Assembly: GCA_945870545.1 (NCBI GenBank)
Contig: CAMBTF010000142.1
Coordinates: 1-5,387 of the forward strand
Direction of reading: 5' to 3'
Origin: Akkermansia muciniphila
GTDB lineage: Bacteria > Verrucomicrobiota > Verrucomicrobiia > Verrucomicrobiales > Akkermansiaceae
DNA length: 5,387 nucleotides
Below, piece after piece: positions 1 through 5,387 of the stretch (the stretch's first letter is position 1; the number at the start of each line of letters is the position of its first letter). A program made the position numbers and the translations under genes. The notes below the pieces were generated by a model. That model did no database searches, had not been told where the DNA came from, and worked only from the letters and a program-made list of their open reading frames with translations.

Positions 1-1044
1 ACCGCCATCGGCGCGGGCATCGGCGATGGCGAGCAGGACGGCTCCTTCAACATCGAGAAAGTCCGCTACCACAAGATCGTCATCATGACCGATGCCGACG
101 TGGACGGCTCGCACATCCGCACCCTGCTGCTGACGTTCTTCTGCCGCCACATGCCCGCCCTCGTGAAAAGCGGCTACCTCTACATCGCCCAGCCGCCCCT
201 CTACCTCGTCACCCGCAAAAAACGCTCCGAATACGTCCAGGACAACGACGAGCTCAACAAGATCCTCATCGATCTCGGCGCCGGCGAGGTGATCCTCCGC
301 ACCTTTGATCACTCCCGTGAGTTCACCGCCGAGGAGCTGAAGGGCATTTTGGAAAACCTTTCCTCCCTCGCCCGTGTCCAGAAATCCATCGCGGGCAACG
401 GCGGTAATTTCCAGGAATACCTCGATGCCCGCCGCGCCGACGGACATCTGCCGGAATACATGATCCGCATCCGCGAGGGCAACGTCGAGGCCGTCCTCTA
501 TTTTGCCGACGAGGCCGCCCTGTCTGCCTTCGCCGCCGAGAACCGCGACCTGGGCCTGTTCGACGAGCAGCTCTCCGACGAGGAGCTCGCCCAGATCACC
601 GGCCCCTCCCGCCGCGCCGTGCTCCACGAGCTCCACGAGTCCAATGCCATTGCTAAACTCTTCGCCCGCCTCAACGAACTGGGCATCGACACCAAGGTCT
701 TCCATTCCATGGATACGCCCCTCTTCGAGCTTTCCGAAGGCGACGGCGAGAAGAAGACCAAGACCCCCATCTTCATCGTTTCCGACATCCTCTCCAAGGT
801 CCTGGAGATCTCCGCGAAGGGCGTCCAGATCAAGCGCTTCAAGGGTCTCGGCGAAATGAACGCCAAGCAGCTTTTCGAAACCACCATGGATCCGGAAACC
901 CGCCAGTTCCTCCGCGTCCGCCTCGATGAGGACAATGCGGTGGAAGCCGACAAGATGTTCGACGTCCTAATGGGAGATGTCGTCGAGCCGCGTAAACGCT
1001 TCATCGAGGACAATGCGCTGAATGTCCGGAATCTTGATGTCTAG
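1..1044 (+). CDS. gyrB: DNA gyrase subunit B, 3' part (5' end outside window)
   Basis: GyrB is the ATPase subunit of the A2B2 type II topoisomerase that introduces negative supercoils. The reading frame is open from base 1, so the gene enters from the left; 347 C-terminal residues are visible and the ATPase and transducer domains lie outside. Visible residues 25-37 hold the Toprim metal motif (TDADVDGSHI, acidic residues D31, D33, D35), followed by the QPPLYLV strand. The RFKGLGEMN and ETTMDPETR signatures lie near the end, and the protein closes with the usual NALNVRNLDV tail, so the 3' end is intact. Between PPLY and KGLGEMN lie about 210 residues, against about 45 in Gram-positive GyrB as I recall it, so the long insertion known from many Gram-negative GyrBs is present. 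The insertion and full signatures favour GyrB over ParE. gyrA does not follow in this window. Confidence 0.97.
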   Translation, partial: TAIGAGIGDGEQDGSFNIEKVRYHKIVIMTDADVDGSHIRTLLLTFFCRHMPALVKSGYLYIAQPPLYLVTRKKRSEYVQDNDELNKILIDLGAGEVILRTFDHSREFTAEELKGILENLSSLARVQKSIAGNGGNFQEYLDARRADGHLPEYMIRIREGNVEAVLYFADEAALSAFAAENRDLGLFDEQLSDEELAQITGPSRRAVLHELHESNAIAKLFARLNELGIDTKVFHSMDTPLFELSEGDGEKKTKTPIFIVSDILSKVLEISAKGVQIKRFKGLGEMNAKQLFETTMDPETRQFLRVRLDEDNAVEADKMFDVLMGDVVEPRKRFIEDNALNVRNLDV

Positions 1045-1086
1045 TAATACCTTTATCTTGGCTCAGAAAGAAATACGGCAATCGCG

Positions 1087-1142
1087 AAACTGGATCCAGA
1101 AAAGGGGTAATTGCCTAATTATCTTCTGGTATCCGGCTGTTT
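1087..1142 (+). other. Long imperfect stem-loop in the gyrB / toroid-gene spacer
   Basis: Arms GGATCCAGAA (1092-1101) and TTCTGGTATCC (1124-1134) pair over 10 bp with one bulged T at 1130. Inside them GGTAATT (1106-1112) pairs with AATTATC (1117-1123), with one G-U, around the loop GCCT. Outside, AAAC (1087-1090) can pair with GTTT (1139-1142). The unpaired bases are AAGG (1102-1105) and a small outer internal loop. It lies 42 bases after the gyrB stop and 31 bases before the next start codon. No clean T-run follows, so it is a poor intrinsic terminator by standard criteria. It may be a gyrB 3'-end structure or a leader structure of the next gene. Pairing was checked by hand; no energy was computed. 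Confidence 0.45.
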
Positions 1143-1173
1143 GCACGTTAGTTTTCTCAAAACCTAAAACTAC

Positions 1174-2625
1174 ATGAGCATTCACGCACAACTCAGCCCA
1201 GAAGCACTCGCTCGCCTTCAGCAACAGCGCAGAAACTCTACGATATCCTCTTTCGTGGTGTCGATCCTTGTGGTCGTCCTCATCGCCCTGATCCTGGGGA
1301 TTTTCCTCCTGCCGAACATCGTCAAGGAAACCCCGGTCATCGTGACCTACGCAAGCAGCCTGGATGAGGAGACAAAGGTTGAGGAGAAGAAGGTCACCAC
1401 AAAAGTGATGCGCAAACCCTCCTCCCCTTCTTCCTCAATGGCAAAGGTGATTGCAGCCAATACCCAATCCCCTACCGCGGTTCCTGTTCCCGATCAGCTC
1501 ACCAACGCCCCTTCCCTAGACTTCGGCGACGGCGACGACTTCGGCGCAGGTTGGGGTGATGGAGACGGCTCGGGCGGCGGTGGCGGCTTCGCTGGCATTC
1601 CCGCTACGATGAAGGCGCGTTGCTCGAAGGCGGACCGCATGGCCCGCTTGCTCGCCGAAGGGGGCACGCCCGAGTGCGAAGACGCCGTGGTAAAATGCTT
1701 GAACTGGCTCCAATCTACACAGAATCCCAACGGTAGCTGGACGACAAACCACCCCGTCGCAATGACCGGCTTCGCGCTTCTCGTTTACCTAGGCCACTGC
1801 GAAACCCCACAATCCCCCGAATATGGCGAAACGGTGCTCAAGGCCATTACCTATCTCATCGATGTAGGTATGAAAAATGACGGAAGGCTCACTAACAAGG
1901 ACGCCAATTCGATCCAATGGGTCTATGACCACGGTATCGCCACCTATGCCCTCGCCGAGGCCTACACATTCTGCAGCCAGCTCAAGATCGTGATCCCCAA
2001 CCTTGATACCGTTACCAAACAAGCCGGTGACATGATCATGCAGGGGCAGACGGACGATGGGGGCTGGCTTTACAAGTTCGAATCCGGAAGAGGCGGTGAT
2101 AACTCGGTTGGTTTCTGGCAGATTCAGGCGCTCAAAGCCTGCAAACACACTGGCCTTTGGCCAAAAAGTAAATTCAGCAAGACGATCGAAAAAGCCCTTG
2201 ATTGGCTGGAAAAAGTGCAGGGTGAAGACGGCGCGATCGGCTACCGCGATGAGTCGAGTAGGAGTCCGGGATTGACCGGCGGCGGCGTGCTCGCCTTCCA
2301 GATGTGGGATAAAGGCAAATCCAGTTCGGCAAGAAAGGGAATCAAATGGATTTCCGAGAATTCCGAGTTTGAATGGGGTAATGACAATTCCAACTTGTAT
2401 TACCACTACTACCACGCACAGGCGATGATCAACCACGGAGGCAAGGAGTGGCAGGACTACAACGAACGCTTCCGCGACGTGCTGGTGAAAGCTCAAAACC
2501 CCGACGGCTCATGGACTCAGAGCGGCATCAGGCACGGTCCAAATAGCGTCCATATGGCTACCTGCCAAGCCGCGCTCATGCTGGAGGTTTACTATCGCTT
2601 CCTTCCAGGAACCGGCGGGAAGTGA
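1174..2625 (+). CDS. Membrane-anchored squalene-cyclase/prenyltransferase-like repeat (toroid) protein
   Basis: The exact function is unknown. A short basic N-terminus (RLQQQRR, residues 14-20) precedes one hydrophobic helix at about 26-48 (FVVSILVVVLIALILGIFLL), so it is probably a single-pass protein with its bulk outside the cytoplasm. Residues 50-110 are a charged, then Ser/Pro-rich stalk, and 116-140 are a Gly/Asp-rich linker. From about 165 to 478 I count six degenerate repeats of two helices with a DG/W loop: NPNGSW 184-189, NDGRL 235-239, TDDGGW 293-298, EDGAIGY 351-357, SEFEW 397-401 and NPDGSW 442-447. This fits one (alpha/alpha)6 barrel of the squalene cyclase / protein prenyltransferase fold. 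The catalytic DXDD of squalene-hopene cyclases is not in the barrel, so true cyclase activity is unlikely. I see no Shine-Dalgarno before the ATG; the start was chosen because it gives the short N-terminal tail ahead of the membrane helix. Base use is less GC-biased than in gyrB. The gene stands alone. Confidence 0.85.
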   Translation: MSIHAQLSPEALARLQQQRRNSTISSFVVSILVVVLIALILGIFLLPNIVKETPVIVTYASSLDEETKVEEKKVTTKVMRKPSSPSSSMAKVIAANTQSPTAVPVPDQLTNAPSLDFGDGDDFGAGWGDGDGSGGGGGFAGIPATMKARCSKADRMARLLAEGGTPECEDAVVKCLNWLQSTQNPNGSWTTNHPVAMTGFALLVYLGHCETPQSPEYGETVLKAITYLIDVGMKNDGRLTNKDANSIQWVYDHGIATYALAEAYTFCSQLKIVIPNLDTVTKQAGDMIMQGQTDDGGWLYKFESGRGGDNSVGFWQIQALKACKHTGLWPKSKFSKTIEKALDWLEKVQGEDGAIGYRDESSRSPGLTGGGVLAFQMWDKGKSSSARKGIKWISENSEFEWGNDNSNLYYHYYHAQAMINHGGKEWQDYNERFRDVLVKAQNPDGSWTQSGIRHGPNSVHMATCQAALMLEVYYRFLPGTGGK

Positions 2626-2729
2626 CGAAACGGATGGCGGATGCGGCTGGATCGCCAGATGGGATTTGGTGGTCGAAGACACGATCCCATAAACCCGAAC
2701 TCCGAAGTTGCAGGGGGGTTCGTTGGAAT

Positions 2730-2972
2730 TTTGACCACAGATTAGACCGTTTGCCCAAAGTGCTTTCGTTTTCGAGAACGGAAATTTTAACCACGGAGGG
2801 CACGGAGTCCACAGAGTTAAGATGCGGTAATGAATTTTTAAGAACGGACTTTTGGCAAATGGTCTACACGGATTTTCACGGATTTAAGAATACACCAAAC
2901 AGGTTTAAAAATCGTTTCCATAACTCTTTCTTCATCCGTGCCTTTCCGTGAAATCCGTGGTTCAATTTCGGT
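2730..2972. repeat. Composite intergenic repeat of inverted CACGGA-type units
   Basis: CACGGA occurs at 2792, 2801, 2867 and 2877, with a variant CACAGA at 2810. Its complement TCCGTG occurs at 2935, 2945 and 2954. Units within each cluster are 9-10 bp apart. The ends mirror each other: AACCACGGA (2789-2797) against TCCGTGGTT (2954-2962), both flanked by GAAATT or its complement. A second inverted pair lies at 2740-2760 and 2849-2869, matching at 17 of 21 positions around the core TTTGCC. The layout resembles dispersed palindromic repeats of the ACCACGGAGG-CACGGAG type that I recall from spacers of several environmental bacterial phyla. That family assignment is from memory. No transposase or transposon coding sequence accompanies it. 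Confidence 0.7.
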
Positions 2973-3000
2973 TTTCGGGTTCATTCGCATTGCACCTCGC

Positions 3001-3021
3001 TAGCGCAAAATACTTGCGTTA
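3001..3021. promoter_or_regulatory. Near-palindrome, candidate operator of the zinc-binding protein gene
   Basis: TAGCGCAA (3001-3008) and TTGCGTTA (3014-3021) are inverted copies matching at 7 of 8 positions around the 5-base spacer AATAC. Three bases further on lies TGAGAATCGTTTCA (3024-3037), which loosely resembles one half of a Fur/Zur-type box. The position, 27-47 bases before the GTG start of a zinc-uptake-type gene, fits an operator for a zinc-responsive repressor, but I do not recognise an exact Zur consensus. No convincing -35/-10 pair could be assigned nearby. Confidence 0.35.
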
Positions 3022-3037
3022 AGTGAGAATCGTTTCA

Positions 3038-3044
3038 AGGTGGT
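3038..3044 (+). promoter_or_regulatory. Ribosome binding site supporting a GTG start
   Basis: AAGGTGG lies three bases before the GTG at 3048 and is the clearest Shine-Dalgarno-like site in the window. It supports GTG as the start, which places the hydrophobic signal sequence directly at the N-terminus. Confidence 0.6.
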
Positions 3045-3047
3045 GGG

Positions 3048-3959
3048 GTGAACGCGAAGGATCTTTTGCTACTTAGTTTTTTCGGACTGATGGGGTTGGC
3101 GCAAGCCGCCGAGGTGAAGGTGGCCTCGCTGCATCCGCTGATTGGGGATCTGTTGCGGCAGGTGGGTGGAGACAAGGTGGAGGTGGTGGATCTGATCGGG
3201 GAGAAGGGCGATCCGCACGCCTTCGAGCCGCAGGCGGCGGATCTCGTGGCGGCGGAGGGAGCCTCGCTCTATGTCGTTTCCGGGATGGGGCTGGAGGGCT
3301 ACCTGCCGAAGCTCAAGGGAATCCTCGCCGGCAAGGCGCGTATCGTGGAGGTCGGTGGGACGTTGCCCGCGCTGCACGGTGCCTGCGTACACGAGGGACA
3401 CGAGCATGACCACGATCACGATCACGATCACGATCACGATCACGAGATGGATCCGCATTGGTGGCATTCAGTGGATCTTTTCCGCCGCGCGGCGGGGGTG
3501 GTGGCGGATGAGCTTTCTGCCGCGAGTCCGGAGAACAAGGCGGTGTTCGAGGCGAACGCGCAAGCCTACCGCACGAAGCTCGATGAGCTGGAAAAATGGG
3601 TGAAGCGGGAGGTGATCCGCATCCCGCGCGACCGCCGCAAGCTGGCGACCGCCCACGCGGCGTTCCAATATTTTTGTGAGGCCTACGGCTTCGAGGCCTA
3701 TCCGGTGCAGGGCTTGAATCGCGAGCGCATGCCGGATGCGGCGAAGCTCGCGGAGCTGATCGCCACCCTGAAAAAGGAACGTGTGTCCGCCATTTTCCCC
3801 GAAAAGGAATCGAATCCCAAGATGCTCGAAAGCCTCACCCGTGACAGCGGTATCCAGCTCGGCGGCGAGCTCGTGGCGGACGGGCGCGGCATGACCAGCT
3901 ATGAGGAAATGGTGCGTTCCAACGTCACCGCCATCGTCGCGGCGCTCAGCGCAAAGTGA
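3048..3959 (+). CDS. znuA: Zinc ABC transporter periplasmic substrate-binding protein (ZnuA/TroA family)
   Basis: This is a 303-residue cluster A-I metal-binding protein that would capture Zn2+ (possibly Mn2+) in the periplasm and deliver it to an ABC permease. Residues 1-20 form a signal peptide ending AQA before AEVKV; there is no lipobox Cys, so the protein should be soluble. Probable metal ligands by motif are H57 (DPHAFE), H137 (DPHWWH), H203 (HAAFQYF) and D278 (ELVAD). EKESNPK at 252-258 is another conserved family motif. Between the first two ligands, residues 115-132 form a His-Asp-rich loop, typical of zinc rather than manganese members. Length is normal for the family. The start is GTG with a good ribosome binding site. 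No ATPase or permease gene adjoins it: the downstream neighbour is xth on the other strand, overlapping by 14 bp. The transporter core is presumably encoded elsewhere. Confidence 0.93.
   Translation: MNAKDLLLLSFFGLMGLAQAAEVKVASLHPLIGDLLRQVGGDKVEVVDLIGEKGDPHAFEPQAADLVAAEGASLYVVSGMGLEGYLPKLKGILAGKARIVEVGGTLPALHGACVHEGHEHDHDHDHDHDHDHEMDPHWWHSVDLFRRAAGVVADELSAASPENKAVFEANAQAYRTKLDELEKWVKREVIRIPRDRRKLATAHAAFQYFCEAYGFEAYPVQGLNRERMPDAAKLAELIATLKKERVSAIFPEKESNPKMLESLTRDSGIQLGGELVADGRGMTSYEEMVRSNVTAIVAALSAK
3411..3440 (+). repeat. CACGAT hexamer tandem repeat encoding the His-Asp loop
   Basis: Five perfect in-frame CACGAT copies encode residues 122-131 of the zinc-binding protein as alternating His and Asp. 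Imperfect units flank them (CATGAC before, CACGAG after). Because the unit is 6 bp, gain or loss of copies would change loop length without shifting the frame. Confidence 0.9.
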
Positions 3960-4704
3960 GGCCGACCGGGCAGTGGTCGGAGCCCGTGATGTGGGGTAGG
4001 ATCGTCGCTTCCGCGACACGGCCGATCAGCGACGGCGAGACCCCAAAGTAATCAATTCTCCAGCCCACATTCCGCTCCCGCGCCCCGCCGCGATATGACC
4101 ACCACGAGTAGGCTCCGGTTTTGTCAGGATAAAGGTGGCGGAAGGTATCGATGAAGCCGCTCTCTAATAACTCGGTGAAGCTCGCGCGCTCCTCATCGGA
4201 GAAGCCGGCCGTCTGGCGGTTTTCCTTAGGGCGGGCGAGGTCGATTTCCTGGTGGGCTACATTCAGATCGCCGCAGAAGATGACGGGCTTGGAGAGAGCG
4301 AGGCGGTTCAGGTGGGAGCGGAACGCAGCGTCCCACTCCAGCCGGTAAGGCAGGCGGCGCAGCTCGTCTTGGGCGTTGACCGTATAGACGTTGACGAGGT
4401 GGAAGTCGGGAAACTCCAGCGTAATCACGCGGCCTTCCTTGTCGTGCTCGCCGATCCCGAAGCCGTGGGTGACGGCGAGCGGCGCTTCCTTGGTGAAGAT
4501 CGCGGTGCCGGAGTAGCCGGGCTTTTCCGCCGAGTTCCAGAACGATTTGTAGGCACCGAACTCCAGCGGTAGATCCACCTGTTCCTCGCGCGCCTTGGTT
4601 TCCTGCAGACACAGGATGTCGGGGTTTTCGGTGGAGATGAAATCCGGCAAGCCCTTGCCAAGCGTGGCGCGGATGCCGTTAACGTTCCAAGAGATCAGTT
4701 TCAT
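3946..4704 (-). CDS. xth: Exodeoxyribonuclease III (AP endonuclease)
   Basis: Exonuclease III (ExoA/XthA, Mg2+-dependent EEP superfamily) cuts abasic sites and removes 3' blocking groups in cytoplasmic base-excision repair. From the chosen ATG the protein has 252 residues, near the usual 250-270. Visible motifs are WNVNGIRA (N7), LQETK (metal ligand E35), NVYTVN (Y107), CGDLNVAH (D146, N148), GWRIDYF (D218) and the terminal GSDHCPV (D243, H244), so the catalytic set is complete. [15 protein letters not shown] and [10 protein letters not shown] resemble the ExoA-like branch. A longer frame starts at TTG 4713, but ATG 4704 gives the canonical [10 protein letters not shown] start and is preferred. 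No Shine-Dalgarno is visible; the bases before the ATG belong to an A/T-rich inverted repeat. It follows queA on the same strand after 94 bp and overlaps the convergent zinc-binding protein gene by 14 bp at its 3' end. Confidence 0.96.
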   Translation of the reverse strand: MKLISWNVNGIRATLGKGLPDFISTENPDILCLQETKAREEQVDLPLEFGAYKSFWNSAEKPGYSGTAIFTKEAPLAVTHGFGIGEHDKEGRVITLEFPDFHLVNVYTVNAQDELRRLPYRLEWDAAFRSHLNRLALSKPVIFCGDLNVAHQEIDLARPKENRQTAGFSDEERASFTELLESGFIDTFRHLYPDKTGAYSWWSYRGGARERNVGWRIDYFGVSPSLIGRVAEATILPHITGSDHCPVGLTLR

Positions 4705-4801
4705 AAAATTCAATTTTCAAATTTCAAAACTCAAAAAGAGGGAGAAAAGCTGTGGTTAAGTCCGGAGGGTTTGAAGGTTGAAATTTGAAATTTGAATTTT
4801 A
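4704..4801. repeat. 24-bp inverted repeat filling the queA-xth spacer
   Basis: Arms 4704-4727 and 4778-4801 are inverted copies matching at 23 of 24 positions, separated by 50 bases. Each arm has a 7-bp period: TTTGAAA units, with the G at 4780, 4787 and 4794 and the complementary C at 4711, 4718 and 4725. One end reaches into the queA stop codon (TAA, 4801-4799) and the other touches the first base of the xth ATG. In a queA-xth transcript it could fold into a long A-U-rich hairpin directly before the xth start. It resembles TTTGAAATTTGAA-type dispersed spacer repeats that I recall from other environmental bacteria; copy number cannot be judged from one window. Confidence 0.85.
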
Positions 4802-5387
4802 AACGATGAGCATGCAATCGCCGTAGGAATAGAAGCGGTATCTTTCCGTGACGGCTTGGCGATAGGCTTCTAGAGTTAGCTCGCGTCCGGCGAAAGCGGA
4901 GACGAGCATGATAAGGGTGGATTGGGGGAGGTGGAAGTTGGTCAGAAGGGCGTCCACCGCCTGGAAGTGGTAGGGTGGGTGGAGGAAGATGTCGGTCGCG
5001 CCGGAGAGCGTGGCGTCCGGGGCGATGCGTTTCCCGCCGCCCGCCAAGGATTCCAGGACGCGGGTGACGGTGGTGCCGACGGCGACCGCGCGTCCCGCCG
5101 CATTGATGCGCGCCGCCGCCTCCGGACTGACGGAATACTTTTCCGAGTGCATGACATGCCCGCCGATGTGATCCACGGAGACCGGCCGGAAGGTGCCGAC
5201 TCCCACATGCAGGGTGATGAAATCATGGTCGATGCGGGATAGGATTTCCGGCGTGAAATGCAGGCCGGCGGTCGGCGCGGCGATGGCTCCCTCCTCTTTC
5301 GCGTAAACCGTCTGGTAGCGTTCCTTGTCGGATTCCTCGTCGTCGCGCCCCATGTAATGCGGCAGTGCGAGGTGGCCGAGCTTGTCG
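4799..5387 (-). CDS. queA: S-adenosylmethionine:tRNA ribosyltransferase-isomerase, 3' part (5' end outside window)
   Basis: QueA transfers and isomerises the ribosyl moiety of S-adenosylmethionine onto 7-aminomethyl-7-deazaguanine at the tRNA wobble position, giving epoxyqueuosine in the cytoplasmic queuosine pathway. The frame stays open to the right edge. About 195 C-terminal residues of the usual 340-360 are visible, beginning [14 protein letters not shown]. Family motifs are [88 protein letters not shown] and the C-terminal [11 protein letters not shown]. The ATG at 5353 is an internal Met, since the conserved LGHLALPHY lies upstream of it in frame. The TAA stop lies inside one arm of the spacer inverted repeat. 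Orientation and spacing suggest possible co-transcription with xth. Confidence 0.97.
   Translation of the reverse strand, partial: DKLGHLALPHYMGRDDEESDKERYQTVYAKEEGAIAAPTAGLHFTPEILSRIDHDFITLHVGVGTFRPVSVDHIGGHVMHSEKYSVSPEAAARINAAGRAVAVGTTVTRVLESLAGGGKRIAPDATLSGATDIFLHPPYHFQAVDALLTNFHLPQSTLIMLVSAFAGRELTLEAYRQAVTERYRFYSYGDCMLIV

Larger units (their letters stand above)
2626..3047. other. 422-bp intergenic region without a credible gene
   Basis: This spacer separates the toroid gene from the zinc-binding protein gene, both on +. It holds dispersed-repeat sequence from about 2730 to 2972 and a candidate control region at 3001-3047. Just after the toroid gene, ATGGGAT (2659-2665) and ATCCCAT (2684-2690) form a 7-bp inverted pair, but no T-run follows. 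At 2764-2783 an eight-pair A/T-rich stem (two G-U pairs) around the loop TCGA is followed by ATTTT; it could act as a weak terminator but merges with the repeats. An open frame across 2622-2951 translates the repeats into strings such as TTEGTESTE and is not believed to be a gene. Confidence 0.7.

Noticed and set aside
1138..1173. TTGCAC (1142-1147) as the -35 box of a promoter for the toroid gene
   Set aside because: With 17-base spacing the -10 position reads CTAAAA and abuts the start codon, which is too poor a match and too close to support.
1531..1539. DGDD at residues 119-122 of the toroid protein as a squalene-cyclase DXDD motif
   Set aside because: It matches by letters but lies in the low-complexity Gly/Asp linker, outside the barrel, so it cannot be the catalytic acid motif.
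1789..2496. Long open frame on - opposite the toroid gene (about 235 codons)
   Set aside because: It is the antisense shadow of a well-supported gene and its translation shows no family motif.
2659..2690. ATGGGAT/ATCCCAT as an intrinsic terminator of the toroid gene
   Set aside because: The stem is only 7 bp with an 18-base loop, and no T-run follows.
2622..2951. Open frame of about 109 codons on + in the long spacer
   Set aside because: It overlaps the toroid gene's stop, and its translation (TTEGTESTE, FHGFKN) is the typical read-through of CACGGA-type repeats, with no recognisable domain.
3411..3440. CACGAT tandem units as part of a CRISPR or noncoding repeat array
   Set aside because: The units are in frame within a coding gene, have no spacers, and encode the expected His-rich loop.
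3468..4019. Open frame on - across the zinc-binding protein gene and xth end
   Set aside because: It is antisense to a clear ZnuA-like gene and in a different frame from xth; the translation is rich in Arg and His without motifs.
4705..4713. TTG start three codons upstream for xth
   Set aside because: The ATG at 4704 gives the canonical exonuclease III N-terminus, and the extra codons lie in the inverted repeat.

Overview
The window looks like a chromosomal segment from a Verrucomicrobiota-type bacterium (PVC group). This is inferred from remembered family traits, since no search could be run. The grounds are a GyrB with the long insertion in its Toprim region, a membrane-anchored (alpha/alpha) toroid protein with a Gly/Asp-rich linker of a kind I associate with Verrucomicrobiota and Planctomycetota, GC-rich housekeeping genes, and intergenic spacers filled with dispersed CACGGA-type and TTTGAAA-type repeats.

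Layout from left to right: (1) the 3' part of gyrB on +, cut by the left edge; (2) a 129-bp spacer holding a long imperfect stem-loop; (3) a + strand gene for a 483-residue single-pass membrane protein whose C-terminal part reads as six squalene-cyclase/prenyltransferase-type repeats; (4) a 422-bp spacer with no credible gene, made largely of inverted, 9-10-bp-phased CACGGA repeats and ending in a candidate operator and ribosome binding site; (5) a + strand gene for a ZnuA-like periplasmic zinc-binding protein with a His-Asp repeat loop; (6) on -, overlapping it tail to tail by 14 bp, exonuclease III (xth); (7) upstream of xth on the same strand, the 3' part of queA, cut by the right edge. The queA-xth spacer is bounded end to end by a 24-bp inverted repeat reaching from the queA stop codon to the xth start codon.

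Functionally this is mostly housekeeping: DNA supercoiling (GyrB), base-excision repair (Xth), tRNA queuosine modification (QueA) and zinc acquisition (ZnuA-like). The ZnuA-like gene stands alone here, with no ATPase or permease beside it. No mobile element gene, phage gene, CRISPR array, tRNA or rRNA was seen. The least understood items are the toroid membrane protein and the intergenic repeats; I found no clear evidence of a multi-gene novel system.
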